Position numbers and translations under genes: made by a program. Shown in pieces: positions 39,565 to 50,493 of a stretch of 64,000 bases of DNA. This DNA comes from Aphelenchoides besseyi. Lineage: Eukaryota; Nematoda; Chromadorea; Rhabditida; Aphelenchoididae. A model generated the notes under the pieces. The model did not search any database. It saw only the letters and a program-made list of their open reading frames with translations, and was not told the DNA's origin. Where the stretch lies: assembly GCA_024699855.1 (NCBI GenBank), contig JAMPIQ010000001.1, positions 16,182,001 to 16,246,000 on the forward strand, read 5' to 3'. Each line of letters starts with the position of its first letter. Position 1 is the stretch's first letter.

Positions 39565-40766
39565 ATGTCCTACTTCGTTCACAATCCCTATTATTTTGCC
39601 AATGTTACGGACAAGAGATTTGAATCAACGTCATTTGGACAATTTTTCATTTACAACCATTTAGCTTCTTCGATCTGTGGTTTATTGTTCATTCCCCTTG
39701 TTTTCTACATGCTTTTGTTCCAAAGCCCGAGTTCACTTCGAGACTTCCGCAGAATTCTGTTGATCAACCACTCGATCGATCTGTTGATTTGGGTTATCTA
39801 CTCAATCGGACAAGCAGTAAGTTACTTGGCCATGGCTTGAAATTTGGGGATTTACAGCGAACTCGTTATGTCAATGAGATTGGACTTCACACATTCATTG
39901 GGCCAATCACTTGGTTTTCATTTAAAGTTCAAATGGTTGCTCATGTCTTCCACATCACTGCAATGATCATTCCATTTGTTGTCTTGCCGTTACCCTTATG
40001 GTATCGCGATCAGATGCTTCGCAATGGACCGCCATCAAATTCGGCTCTATTTGTGTTCATTGGTTTTATTTTGGTTTTGGTATCAATTGCCGCGTTTCTC
40101 ATTGCTAAGACACTTGTTGATGCAAACCCAACAATCGACTATGGACCGCTTTGGTTTGAAGAAACTCCAATCCCACCGTTGATTGTCATTGACTCTCAAG
40201 TTTTTGATTGTTCAATTTCACTCACTTAATGTAATCGTTTAGCTGAGTAAATTCGCCTTCTTGAATTTGAATTACAACCGACTAATAACATTGAGCAGCT
40301 TTCTAGTCGCCGTTGTCATAGCGGGCCGATCGTATTGGTTTCTGAAGAGTCAAAGTCAAGAAGTTGGTCGCTTGCTTGCTATAAAGCAATTTACACGTTT
40401 GATCTTTGCACAAGTGAGTTGTTTCAGGAGAATTTTCGATTATGTTTCAGATGTTGATTCCCACTTTCGGTCTTTTTACTCCGTTGTGTTTTGGGATTAT
40501 CAGTGTAAATGTTGGAAAAGGTACCGAAATCACACAACACTTCATGCTCACCGTCTTAACTTGGATCCCGTCTATCAACTCAATCACTACACTTATTTTC
40601 ATTGTAAGAAAACAAGATGATGTATAGTTATTGTTAATTACAGGTTCCATATCGACAAGTGATTCTGTTAAAACTGAGACAAGTAACCGGCATTCTTTCC
40701 CATTCTTCTGTTTTGTCTGTTCAGCCAGTCTCCGCAACTGCTGTCAACAATTTTACTTCAACGTGA
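39565..40766 (+). CDS. Nematode serpentine chemoreceptor (Srd/Str-superfamily-like 7TM)
   Basis: This is a predicted chemosensory membrane receptor. Five exons join in phase with 36-43-nt introns. The N terminus MSYFVHNPYYFANVTDKRF precedes TM1 (LLFIPLVFYMLLFQSP), TM2 (LLINHSIDLLIWVIYSIGQA), a TM3 region (SFKVQMVAHVFHITAMIIPF), TM4 (ALFVFIGFILVLVSIAAFL), a later segment with RLITLSSFLVAVVIAG, TM6 (LIPTFGLFTPLCFGIIS) and TM7 (WIPSINSITTLIFI) followed by VPYRQVILLKL. The SxN-x-TT...PYR ending is typical of nematode serpentine receptors and not of rhodopsin-class GPCRs. TGA at 40766. The exact subfamily is not certain. A relic of the last exon lies at 33304. Confidence 0.8.
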
Positions 40767-40858
40767 ATTCTAGAGACTTTAATGTAATGTATATTTGAAA
40801 TAAGATCAATGGTTTAAAGTCCGATTGTGTTTATTTCAACGGCTACGAATATCAAACT

Positions 40859-41143
40859 TCAACAGAACTGTTTAAGGATTTGAAGCAATTCAATACGAAT
40901 GCTTCGTTCTCGGCGCTCAACCAGTTGTGACGTCACTGTCATATTAAATCCTCGTTCATCAGTAGTCTCTCCTTTGTGCTCCATATCCCATTCTCCCACA
41001 ATGAATAACTTTCGAAATTTTGTCAACCAACTCTTCCAATACTTGCTGGCGAAAGATTGGTTCTCTAAAACAAAGTGACAAATGAATAGAATTGAAAGAT
41101 GTGTTCGAAGCTCTTGGACTTAAAGAATGCAACTTACTACTCA
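40859..41143 (-). CDS. Small candidate gene of unknown family
   Basis: The ATG at 41143 is followed after 7 nt by GTAAGT and, 72 nt later, TTTTAG. Exon 2 (41064-40859) is open for about 65 codons (SKYWKSWLTKFRKLFIVGEW ... ELLQILKQFC), and an AATAAA lies about 30 bases beyond the stop. Reading straight through instead gives a different 61-codon frame (FRQQVLEELVDKISKVI...) ending at 40959. Both look protein-like, so I cannot choose. Possible additional exons exist near 41360-41410. No domain is recognised. Confidence 0.3.
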
Positions 41144-41996
41144 TATTTTGTTTCGAAAAGCAAAAGTGTACTGGAAACTAAACGAATCCTTAATCATTCC
41201 ATTTTTACCTTACACTTTTAAGTCAACTGGTTGTCCCAAACACCAAAAGATCTATTTTTGAAAGCCGATCATGCGGACTCACAATCAGTTCGTTCGTACG
41301 ACGACCAGTGTACTTGTTGAAAACTCGAGATAATCGACGAGATCAAACGTTCTACTTACATCTTCTTGCTGTTCGTCTTTTTGCCCCTCTTCGGATTCCC
41401 CACGATGATCTAATTAATTAAAATATGAGACTCATCTCGACATCTTCGCTACTAACGGTCAGACCTGAAACAAAGACAATTGGGAACGTCAGTGGAATCT
41501 CGAAAAAGAACCGTATGATCAACAGGAGAAATGAAAATGAGAGCGAAATCGGAAGTCACCAAATGGAACGAAAGAAATTACAAACTTGAACTAAATCAGA
41601 GTCCAGTCGAGTTATCTTATGCTAATTTTGGTTATCCTAAAGCTTGTGATGAACACGTGAACAGTAACCGACTTTTGCTTGTAAACCTCTGCACAGAAGG
41701 TTTTTCATGAGAAATATGAACGATTTACAGTAGACGGCAACAAATCGCTAAAAACCGAATATTAAACAGAAAACTGGCATCAAATCTGGTCCGTTAATTT
41801 CAAGTTAAAAGCCTTCAAACTTTTAAATTTCAATCTGAAATCCGGAGAATGAAACGAAAATCAACGTCGCCGTTTTTGAGCACAAGTACACAATCAAGTT
41901 TGCTGTTAACTCGAGAACCAAGTTTCTTGAGAGCCGTTTACCTCTCTGACCGATTGATAAGAAAATTTAGTTACTCGTTTGATCTTTTCCTTTGGA
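41144..41996. other. Intergenic region upstream of the carboxylesterase-like gene
   Basis: About 850 bases. A minus-strand TTAG ... GAAGAT/GTAAGT block at about 41359-41408 could be an exon of the small candidate gene downstream. Otherwise nothing is visible. Confidence 0.3.
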
Positions 41997-44061
41997 ATGT
42001 TCAAACGATTAACGTTCATTCTTCTGCTCATTCAATTGGTTGATTGTCGTCGTGTGCAGTTGACAACCGGTGCTATTGAAGGAAACACAATTAAACATGA
42101 GAATCAGATGGTCGATGTTTTCAAGGTAATCGAAAGAAATTAAACGTTTCATGAAGACTCTTAGGGGATTCCTTACGCCGAGAAACCGTTGAACGAACTT
42201 CGTTTTGCACCACCAGTTCAGAAGCAGAAATGGTCGGGAATACGCATGGCAGTAGACTACGCCCGACCTTGTATGTCGAACACAAGCCAAACAACTTCAT
42301 CTCAAGGAGACATGAGCGAAGATTGTTTGTATTTGAATATTTTTGCTGATCGAAGATGTCAAGTGAGTAAATTGATTTCGTTTTTATTGAAGCTTGATGT
42401 TGTAGAAGTGTGAAATTGTGTTCTACATTCACGGCGGCAACAACTATTACGGGAATGCGATTTCGTTCAACGAAACGGAGATCATTCGGAAATATGCGAC
42501 CGATCGACTTGTTTTCATTATTCCTGCTTATCGTTTGGGTATCTTTGGGTTTTTGGACTTGAGCAAAGAAGTTGAAAATACGATTTACAATGTTGGGCTA
42601 CATGGTGAGTTGTAAAATGTGTATATGCAAAAAAGTTTAGATCTAATTCTCGCTCTCAATTGGGTTCAAAAAGAAGTTCATACATTTGGCGGAGACAGAA
42701 AGAGAGTTACCGTACGGTCGGAATCAAGCGGTCACAATGAACTGAAGGTTTTAAGGTTTATGGAAATTCCGGAGGTGGAACCAACGTTCTATGTTTACTT
42801 GCGAGTCCGGTTGTCTCACCGACACTAATCCATCGCGCAATCCTGGTCAGTGGATTTGGAGCAATCACACCGCACGGAAGCAGGAAGCTCACGGATTTGA
42901 CTTCACATTCTGTCAAAGTAATTTGTTTGTTGTCTTCTTCAAAGTGTTTTTAGTGCGATCAAAAAGTCAATGGAACTGTTAAGGAACAATTGGAATGTTT
43001 ACGTCGAGTTCCGGCAAACGAATTGAGTGGTGCCGCACGTGAAACAGAAGCTCAGTGGATCGGAATTGTTCCACAAACTGATGGTCGTTTGTTTTCGGAA
43101 CAAAATTTTGCTGATCAAATGAAGAAGAACTGGAAGGTAAGTAGTCAAGAATTCGACTGTTGGCATTGATGTTAAAGCCCGTACCACTGCTGATCACAAG
43201 CACCGAATTAGAATATGTTTATTATACGAGAAATCGTACTATGTCTCAAATGTGCCAATGGTTCTTTCCGTCTTTTGGTTACAGCGAGAATGCGACAAGC
43301 GAAGAATGTGCCCGATATTACGAATCTCATGATCCCGAAGCAATAACACGAGACGCACTGCACTCTTTCGTTGTTCAATTGGCTCTGGAGAATACACGCA
43401 AGGGACAACTCTCGTATTTGGGTCTCTTTGCTCAGGCCAATCATTCTCGACACGCAAATGATCTCACTTATTTGATCGGTCTGCATCCCATCACCCATAT
43501 GACCATCAACGATCAATTGATGGACGAATGGTATCCGGCAATGATCAAAGACTTCATTAAAGGCAACCCACCAACTAAAGGTTAATACCAAAGATATTGC
43601 AGATCCTAATTTAGGTTTGCAGACTGGAAACCAGTGGATTATGGCGGTAGAAATTACTATCGAATGAACTTTGAGATAAACGAGAACTTCACGGAGAAGC
43701 CGCACTTGATGTTCGGGGAAATTTACGACCAAGAAGTTGTTCGATTTTGGCTCGACGATTTAGCAGAAGTTGATTATCAAGCTAAAAGACGATCGACCAA
43801 AATCCAATCGACTTCGACAATCCAACTGCTCACCGCATCAAACGAACGAAGGTCGGCTTCAATTTGGACGTCGAGTCTGAGCATTTCGGTTATGATAACA
43901 GGTTTTATTGTCTTAGTGAGTTATCAGTAATCAAATCGAATCGAAACTTTGCATTTTCAGTCACTGACAGTTCTGCGTTGGCGTTCGAATCGAAATCGTT
44001 TGCTTACGATGGACAGCGAAACTTCACGGATCTTGGTTACTTATTCCAATCGTTATGTTAA
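41997..44061 (+). CDS. Membrane-anchored type-B carboxylesterase / cholinesterase-like protein
   Basis: This is an alpha/beta-hydrolase predicted at the cell surface. The signal peptide MFKRLTFILLLIQLVDC is followed by VFKGIPYAEKPL, the type-B signature SEDCLYLNIFADRRC, the oxyanion-hole loop FYIHGGNNYYGN, and the nucleophile elbow VTVYGNSGGGTNVL (Ser within GNSGG; the usual Glu is Asn). The elbow is read correctly only if a 48-nt GTACGG...TTTTAAG intron is removed at about 42713-42760. An active-site His is plausible in QANHSRHANDLTYLIGLHP. After a Thr/Ser-rich segment there is one TM helix (ISVMITGFIVLSLTVL) and a short cytoplasmic tail ending NRYVN, TGA 44061. Its length fits the family with a C-terminal anchor. 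It could be an active esterase or an adhesion-type relative; catalytic residues look mostly retained. Confidence 0.85.
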
Positions 44062-44412
44062 CTGAAATAAACAGCGCGAGATTAAGTATTTCAATAATCT
44101 GTTTAATCGCAATCTCAAGTTAATAGTTTAAACTAGAATTTGGTTGTATACCGGCGATTTCATTGTTCTTTGTTCATGAACAATAATGAATCTTAGGCTA
44201 TCGACAGAAATGTTCTCACGGTCAACTGTCTCTGCCCTTCAAATACTATTTATCTTAAGTGACAAGGTCAAACGAGAATGTCTCGTCCAAAGAGAGATCG
44301 TGAAAGTGTCGTAGAGCGTGTGACAAACAGAAAATGAGCGTCGAAAAGCGTCCTACCCAGCGGTTTTATCGGATCTGCGGGTCAAAAGAGACGAAGAGCC
44401 GTCAACATCGTC
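44062..44412. promoter_or_regulatory. Upstream region of the SL RNA gene
   Basis: About 350 bases with no protein gene. SL RNA genes carry a proximal sequence element roughly 50-70 bases upstream of the transcript. The candidate stretch at about 44340-44365 cannot be confirmed without other copies to compare. Confidence 0.3.
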
Positions 44413-44517
44413 GGTTTATTAACCCAAGTTTGAGGTTAGTATTAAGTTCTAGCTCGGCTTTAAGCTGTGGCTGAACACTCAACAAATTTTGGAACGTTCG
44501 ACCTTCACTGGTTGAGC
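44413..44517 (+). ncRNA. Spliced-leader (SL1-like) RNA gene
   Basis: The 22-nt leader exon at 44413-44434 starts GGTTTATTAACCC and ends AAGTTTGAG. It equals nematode SL1 except at positions 7 (A to T) and 9 (T to A). The splice donor GTTAGT follows at 44435. Stem I is preserved: TAACC (leader positions 8-12) pairs with GGTTA across the donor, where C. elegans has TTACC with GGTAA. The change at position 9 is therefore matched by a change at position 25. An Sm-binding site AATTTTGG lies at 44485-44492 and continues GAACG as in SL1 RNA. A 3' hairpin TCGACC-TTCACT-GGTTGA follows at 44498-44515. Total length of about 105 nt is typical. The RNA donates its leader to pre-mRNA 5' ends by trans-splicing. 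Confidence 0.93.
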
Positions 44518-45096
44518 ACATATTTGAAAGAAGGAGAAATGCATTGCTTCAGGAATGTTGGAGGGAAACCATGCAATTTGAAGATTGTAATTGACGATTG
44601 AAATAACAAGCGAACCGTCGAGGTCAAATCGCGTTCGTGAGTCGTTTGACTCAAATTGGCGTCTTTTCCATCAACGCTGACTGTCAGATCGAATAGCGAT
44701 TTCAAAATTTGGGTTGTTATGCAAAGCTGTCAAACTCGTTTACTCGAACCATTTTGGATGAAATTTGTTGTTTACGTTCCCTTCACGAGTCGATGGATTT
44801 TGATGCATGTGGTCAGTATTTGCGATCGAGTTTTTCTGACGACTACCGACGTTTTTTGTTTGGAAGTGCATAAAAACTAATCGCCCGGATCATGTGGAGT
44901 CGATCTTGATTCATGAAGACATACACGTGCATTTCCGAAGGTCGAAAAGATTTTGTTTTCGATCAAATGGACATTTCTTTCGCAGGTGCAACATCTGAAG
45001 AAAGATACCATATGGTCAAAATGTGTGGTCATTCTTTTTGACTTGATTTCGCGTGCTGAATATTCGTTTCATTCTGCGTTTAGATTCACTACAACA
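44518..45096. other. Spacer between SL RNA and the CRIP-like gene
   Basis: No gene is supported. CTGCGTTTAG ends 12 bases before the CRIP-like ATG and is a good trans-splice acceptor. Confidence 0.45.
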
Positions 45097-45484
45097 ATGA
45101 CCGCCATTTGCCCGAACTGCGATAAGCCTGTCTACTTTGGTAAGTGAATTGGTTGGTCATTTCAATCAATTTCGTTTAGCTGAACGTGTCTTTTCGATTG
45201 GCAAAGATTGGCACAAAACGTGTTTTCGATGCAACAATCCACATTGCAACAAAATACTTTCGGTCGGGAATCACTCGGAGGTTTGACCATTAGTAATGAG
45301 TCGCTTTCAATCGCTCAATCGTTGCAGCACGACGGTCATCCATTTTGTCATCGATGCTATGCGGCCATGTTCATGCCCTCTTCTTATGGACGTGGAGGTA
45401 AATTGGACTGGAAATTGCAGCAAATACCCTCTTCCAGGTGTTGAATCGCATGTTTTCTTGAATGGAACAACCGGAAAGGTCTAA
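45097..45484 (+). CDS. Cysteine-rich intestinal-protein-like (CRIP) single-LIM protein
   Basis: A small zinc-binding LIM protein of about 85 residues encoded by four exons with 45-58-nt introns. The LIM domain is complete: [43 protein letters not shown] and YAAMFMPSSYGRGG, with all eight zinc ligands of the C-x2-C...H-x2-C / C-x2-C...C-x2-C pattern visible, apart from a minor spacing change in NNPHC. The tail VESHVFLNG corresponds to the xESHxF of vertebrate CRIP proteins. The likely role is as a protein-interaction adaptor; C. elegans has one CRIP homologue. The start ATG at 45097 follows a trans-splice-like acceptor. It is convergent with dynamitin. Confidence 0.9.
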
Positions 45485-45567
45485 TCCTCGAACTGTGTCT
45501 TGTCGTAAACTTCGCCTAATAAACAAGTCGGCTGATTGGTTAAACGGTTTATCACAAGCAAAATCGA

Positions 45568-46754
45568 TTAGTTTTTCTTCTCCAATTCGTCCAATTGATT
45601 TGAGATCGTTTCTAATTCGCGCAAAATTAAATCCGTATCGTTGTTGCTCTCGAATTCGCTGATCGATTTTGCCAACAATGTTCGAGAGCTCGTCAATTCG
45701 TCGATGTTCTGCAGCATGTCATGAACTAAAATACAGAAATCAAGAACATTCCCAGCCGTCAACTAACTTTGTTCGGAAAGGGCGGACGTTTCGCGAAGTC
45801 GTTCGACGAGCAGCGGCAGAATTTGACATTCGACGTTCCATTGCTCCAAAATTTTGTACAACTCATCCACCTTCTTGTGATAATCAACTTTCGTGTTCCG
45901 GAGATACTCCTAAAACTAATCTGGTTGCTAAGGAGTTTCGTATTCAAAACCTGAAGACCATTCAACGCGACCGTGAGCTCGGTGTTCGTTGAGGTTGCTG
46001 TCTGAGCTTGAGAGATTTGAAACAGCAATTCGACGGCAATTACTTCCAATGGATAAGCGAATTGCGGTGCTGCTCGATCTTGTCCCATGCCCAAACGCTC
46101 GTTAATTCGCTTCAAACGATCCGAAAGCTCTGCAGCCGTCGGAATCTGAGTTTCGGTTTCTTTTGTGGTTGAAAAACTGAAAGGAAACGTTTTCTATTTC
46201 TGCACGATGAATGAACCTAATGGTGTTTTTTGCGCCTTGATGTTCACCATGTAGTTTTTGTTCGGCGCTTTGCAAAAGTTCACGAAGCGAATCGAGATAG
46301 CTCTGATCCATTCCCTGATTGTCCTGAAGATCAAACGTAAAAAAATGAAAACATAAAACCAACTTGTTTGTAAAGTTCTTCAAATTCCTTAATATCGCTT
46401 CTTAACTTCTCCAAGGCTTCTTCGACGGTATCATTGTAGCTTGTGTAGTCGGGATTCAAAACGGCGCGAACTCGACGTTCCAGCGGATGAACACTCAAAT
46501 CTTAAAAGAAACTAATCACCAATAGAAGATGTCAACTAACCTTCAGGCAGCAACATCATCCGATTGAAACGATCCATTATTGTCTCAAAATCAACGGTAA
46601 GTTTGTCCACGGGGTCGGAAATGGACTCGTTGGTGTTCATTTGTGAAAGATGTGGAGTGGTCGTAAGCGATTGCAAATCATCTTTGTAAAGAAGCTCGCC
46701 CGTTGGTTCGGGATTGTTTTCGTAGTGGATCAAAGTCAACGGTTTCAGTGGCAT
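45568..46754 (-). CDS. dnc-2: Dynactin subunit 2 (p50 dynamitin)
   Basis: Dynamitin is the shoulder subunit of dynactin, which links cytoplasmic dynein to cargo. The order of coiled-coil segments matches the family: PVDKLTVDFETIMDRFNRM; VHPLERRVRAVLNPDYTSYN; ELLQSAEQKLHGEHQGAKN; LSDRLKRINERLGMG; and the C-terminal hallmark KKVDELYKILEQWNVECQIL followed by PLLVERLRETSALSEQ (human KVHQLYETIQRW...LPELVQRL). The C terminus is RELETISNQLDELEKKN, TAA at 45568. The N terminus is divergent and short. I start at the ATG at 46754 (MPLKPLTLIHYENN) because it sits one base after a TGTTTAG acceptor, 92 bases past the ferredoxin AATAAA. That arrangement suggests trans-splicing as the second cistron of an operon. 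Confidence 0.85.
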
Positions 46755-46876
46755 CCTAAACATTGCATTAGAGTACAAATAGTAAGCTAAAAAGTATCCC
46801 GACCGTTGAGTCACGGCTAATATTCAAATTCAAAGAAATAAAAGTCGTTTATTCAGAATAACGGGTAGTTAGAAAA
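46755..46876 (-). promoter_or_regulatory. Intercistronic region, ferredoxin to dynamitin
   Basis: 122 bases between two minus-strand genes. AATAAA (46853-46848) serves the upstream ferredoxin. A pyrimidine-rich stretch and TGTTTAG ending at 46756 precede the dynamitin ATG. Its size and layout match nematode operon spacers. Confidence 0.6.
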
Positions 46877-47394
<518 letters not shown>

Positions 47395-47924
47395 GAGCAA
47401 TAAATAGGTGGTAATTGGCAAGAAACTCAAAAACAAAGTTAAAATGTTCCCGGCTGCTTAATCAAAAAGCAAAGTTTTGTTGTCGAAAATGTTCAAACAG
47501 AAACTGAGCACTTGGCAGACAGAATCAATAGCTTCGGTATTTGGATGATGCCAACAACTAAAGTCAATTGGAATACAACATCGACAGAAGAAGAGCTTGT
47601 TTACTGAAGTAAGCGATCTCCTCGGCATTTCGAGTTGTTTCGAATAACAAACATTGTTTCATGTGTTCAAATTCAAAAGACGCAAAGGCCATGAATATCA
47701 CTAACCGGAAGAATTCGGGTGTGGTCTTTGTGAAGAGATAACCGTTGAGTGATCGAAGTTTTTTCAATACTCTTGCTAAAACATTGATGCTAAAGAGATG
47801 AATTCGAGAGAATCCGTTTATTTTCTTGAATAATGGATGACAAGTGAGAAAGAGAGAGATTGGAGGGTTAGTTGTTTTGGAAGATGGTTTTCAATTTGAC
47901 AGATTGGAAACGCGACACGGTCTT
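47395..47924. other. Spacer upstream of ferredoxin
   Basis: About 530 bases. A minus-strand frame at 47564-47767 (LRSLNGYLFTKTTPEFFRLV...) has no ATG and no usable splice partner. Otherwise empty. Confidence 0.35.
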
Positions 47925-48430
47925 TCAGAACTCTTTGTGACCTTTGGTATTGGTGTCCGCTTCCGAGAACTCGATCATAAACTTGTTTTTCTTCTTCTCC
48001 ATCTTGCGATAGTCGTCTAAGGGTTAAACCATCGCAGCTAGTATTTGCGTTGCACGTGGGGCCAGAATTGCGTAGTTCGGACGAGCACAGAAGGCCTCAA
48101 AATTGGTGACTAGAACACAAATGTACATGAACTTGTCTGTGTTGTTGATGACGCAAATGGCTGAAATGACGATTTTGTTGAAAGGACATAAACATTTGTC
48201 AGTTATTTGGGACAACAAATGAAAGATTTATCACGAAAAAGCAGCTCCCTTTCGGGTTCCACGATGATTCTTTGGTTAGTCTTGGCGGGTCCAGCTTCTT
48301 CCGGCATGTTCAACGCTCCAACTGTCTCGCCCGGTTGAAGAAGAAACTGAAAGAAACAACAATCAGTGTTGACTGCTGCTCGAACTCACCACACGAATGT
48401 CACACGTGTGAAGTTGACGGCTAAGGCGGA
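47925..48430 (-). pseudogene. Broken MSP-domain (VAP-like) gene
   Basis: Minus-strand blocks match a VAP/MSP domain: NQRIIVEPERELLF (first strand), PFNKIVISAICVINNTDKFM and FEAFCARPNYAILAPRATQI (the conserved RPN-x-x-x-I region), then AAMV, TAA, PLDDYRKMEKKKNKFMI (family: MLQPxxx...KHKFMVQ). The TAA stands exactly where a Gln is expected, and there is a frame break between the first and second blocks. An upstream exon (QLHTCDIRV) joins by a 46-nt GTGAGT...TTTCAG intron. VAPs are ER contact-site tail-anchored proteins; no TM anchor is visible here. It probably died recently. Confidence 0.65.
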
Positions 48431-48633
48431 GTTAGAAGAACAAATGAAGAACATGAAATGGTCAGTTCAATCTCACTGAACATAACTTTTGGAGGTGTTT
48501 TCAGGTGGAATGATGTTTTTGAGAACAAAAAGATTCCGGCAAAACAAATAGATTCAATTTATTTTTGTTAGCAATAAACAGACAAGTTTACAAGAAATCT
48601 TCATTTACACCCAGCATGCTCCTCGTTTAAGTA

Positions 48634-50433
48634 CAGTGTGGCGCAAAATGAACTGCAAAGTTTATTTTTTAAATAACTGCAAAACTAAGAATTTTTTCCT
48701 GAACAAACCATATATTTTCTGAATCCTCATGGTCCCCAAATTTAAATGAGCTTAAAATTGAAATTTTAAAATTTTCGAAAAATTTTGCCTTGGTCCCCCC
48801 TTGTGTCGCTTTTCGGGCAGCTTCGAATTTAAAGAAAAACGTTTATTAACAAGAGAAAACTCAACGAATTTCGACTTGACCTCCTTCTCGATCAATGCAC
48901 ATTTGAAGTCGACGAGGAAAATTGGCCGCTATTCGTTCTCCCATTTGACGATTTTGCCGAATCACGTTGGCTGCTTCAACAATTGCACTTCTTAATTCGC
49001 TGAGGTTTTGTGGTCGATCCTCTTTGTGCCAAATTTGCCTTTTTATGGTTCCCCATATTGAGTAATCCATCCAAGTCAAATCCGGACTTCGAGGAGGCTA
49101 AGAAACCGGAGCGGGATGAGCTGCTGTTCCACGACCAATCCATCGACCCGGAAATTCTCTATCGAGCACAGTAAGAAGACGACTGGCGATGTGGGGAGGT
49201 GCTCTATCCTGCTGGAAGATCAACGTGGCGAAGTTTGGCCAAGTTCGAAGTTCCGGAAGCACTTGACCTTCAAATGTGCGCTCAATCCATTCGACATTGA
49301 TTCCTCTGCTTCCTTGAGCTTCCCAAAAGATTGGGCCCACCACACCTTGAACTCCAACACCCATCCAGACCGATAACTTCTGCGGATGCAATTGTTGCTC
49401 GTCAAATCAATGAGGATTCTCGTCGGAGCACATTATCCAATGTTGACAGTTGATTGATTCATCCAAATGGAAATGAGCTTCATCGGTAAAGAAGAGGTTG
49501 TTGATCCGAGTCGGCGTTTCAGTCAATCGAATCAATTCTTCACGAGAAAATTTGATTCGAGCGGCGTAATCGGGCTGTTCGAGAGCATGAACCATTTGGA
49601 GGGGATAGGGACGAAGTTTGAGGTCTTCTTTCAAAATTCTTTGCAAAGTTCGACGTGACATCAAGGAAGTCGATTGATCCATTTCTTCCTCATCGTTGTT
49701 TGAGTCTCGAACAAACGGATTTCGGCGAGATGAAAGATGAGGATTTTCAGCAAATGCTTCGCCAACATCTTGTATGGCTTCCGAAGTGCGAATTCGCCTT
49801 AAAAGCAAAGCAACAATGAAGAGAGCATTTTTTGGCTCACTTTAATTTGTTTTTCCCTCGATTTCCATGAACGCTTTCGGTTGTTCGAAAATCTTCGTCC
49901 CAATTCGTTATTGAGCGCTTATCAGGAAGACGAACTTGTCCGTTACGAGAGTCCCGACGAACACGGAGTTGAAACTTCCCGTATTCGTATCCTTCTTCAA
50001 TCCACCAACGAAGAAAAAGCGCTTTTCGTTGATCGGAGTAAACCATTTTCAAAGATCGAATGTCAAGAACTAAAAACGAACCAAAAAATGAAGAAAAATC
50101 GCCAAACACTTGCGTAATCATGTTTAATTGTGGTTTTAACAACAAAAATGTGTTAAAGAAGTTGCCGATAACTTTAACGAATTCATTTGAACTCATTACA
50201 GTCAATTTTTACAGTCAATTTGAAGAATTTTTAGTCAAACGAGAAAGCCGAGAGTTTGAATCACAGAGGGGAACCAAGGCAAAATTTTTCGAAAATTTCA
50301 AAATTTCAATTTTGAGCTCATCTGAATTTGAGGACTATGAGGATTCAGAAAATATATGGTTTGTTCAAGAAAAAATTCTTAGTTTTGCAGTTATTTAAAA
50401 AATAAACCTTGCAGTTCATTTTGCGCCACCCTA
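48634..50433. mobile_element. Complete Tc1/mariner-superfamily transposon with ~165-bp inverted repeats
   Basis: The ends are TA-flanked: CAGTGTGGCGCAAAATGAAC at 48634 and its inverted partner at 50433 (tip TAGGGTGGCGC). The inverted repeats extend about 165 bp (48634-48800 and 50268-50433) at roughly 93% identity, ending near CCTTGGTCCCC. The interior encodes one transposase on the minus strand. The length of 1,800 bp fits a full autonomous element now carrying stops. Confidence 0.9.
48861..50046 (-). pseudogene. Transposase of the 1.8-kb element, two in-frame stops
   Basis: The start MVYSDQRKALFLRWWIEEGY is a helix-turn-helix of the type found in arthropod and nematode IS630-Tc1 elements. 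ESVHGNRGKNKLK joins RIRTSEAIQDVGEAFAENPH through a 47-nt intron (GTGAGC...TTTTAAG). SRRTLQRILKEDLKLRPY is the second DNA-binding helix. The catalytic core has FFTDEAHFHLDESINCQHW (first Asp), IFQQDRAPPHIASRLLTVLD (second Asp), FPGRWIGRGTAAHPAPV, PPRSPDLTWMDYSIW (third Asp) and a C-terminal helix. TGA (after ENPH) and TAG (before PPRSPDL) interrupt an otherwise full-length frame. Spacing between the last two acidic residues is longer than the 34 of classic mariner. Confidence 0.85.
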
Positions 50434-50466
50434 TACATGTAAAGCGAGTAGAGTCGAGACGATCGC

Positions 50467-50474
50467 TATAAAAA
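50467..50474 (+). promoter_or_regulatory. TATA-like box upstream of the UGT relic
   Basis: TATAAAAA is 20 bases upstream of the ATG at 50494 and abuts the transposon end. It may be an ancestral promoter element. Confidence 0.3.
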
Positions 50475-50493
50475 GACGACTAAGTCAAAGGTT

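Noticed and set aside
47564..47767. 67-codon minus-strand frame upstream of ferredoxin
   Set aside because: No ATG, no convincing donor or acceptor, and no family similarity.
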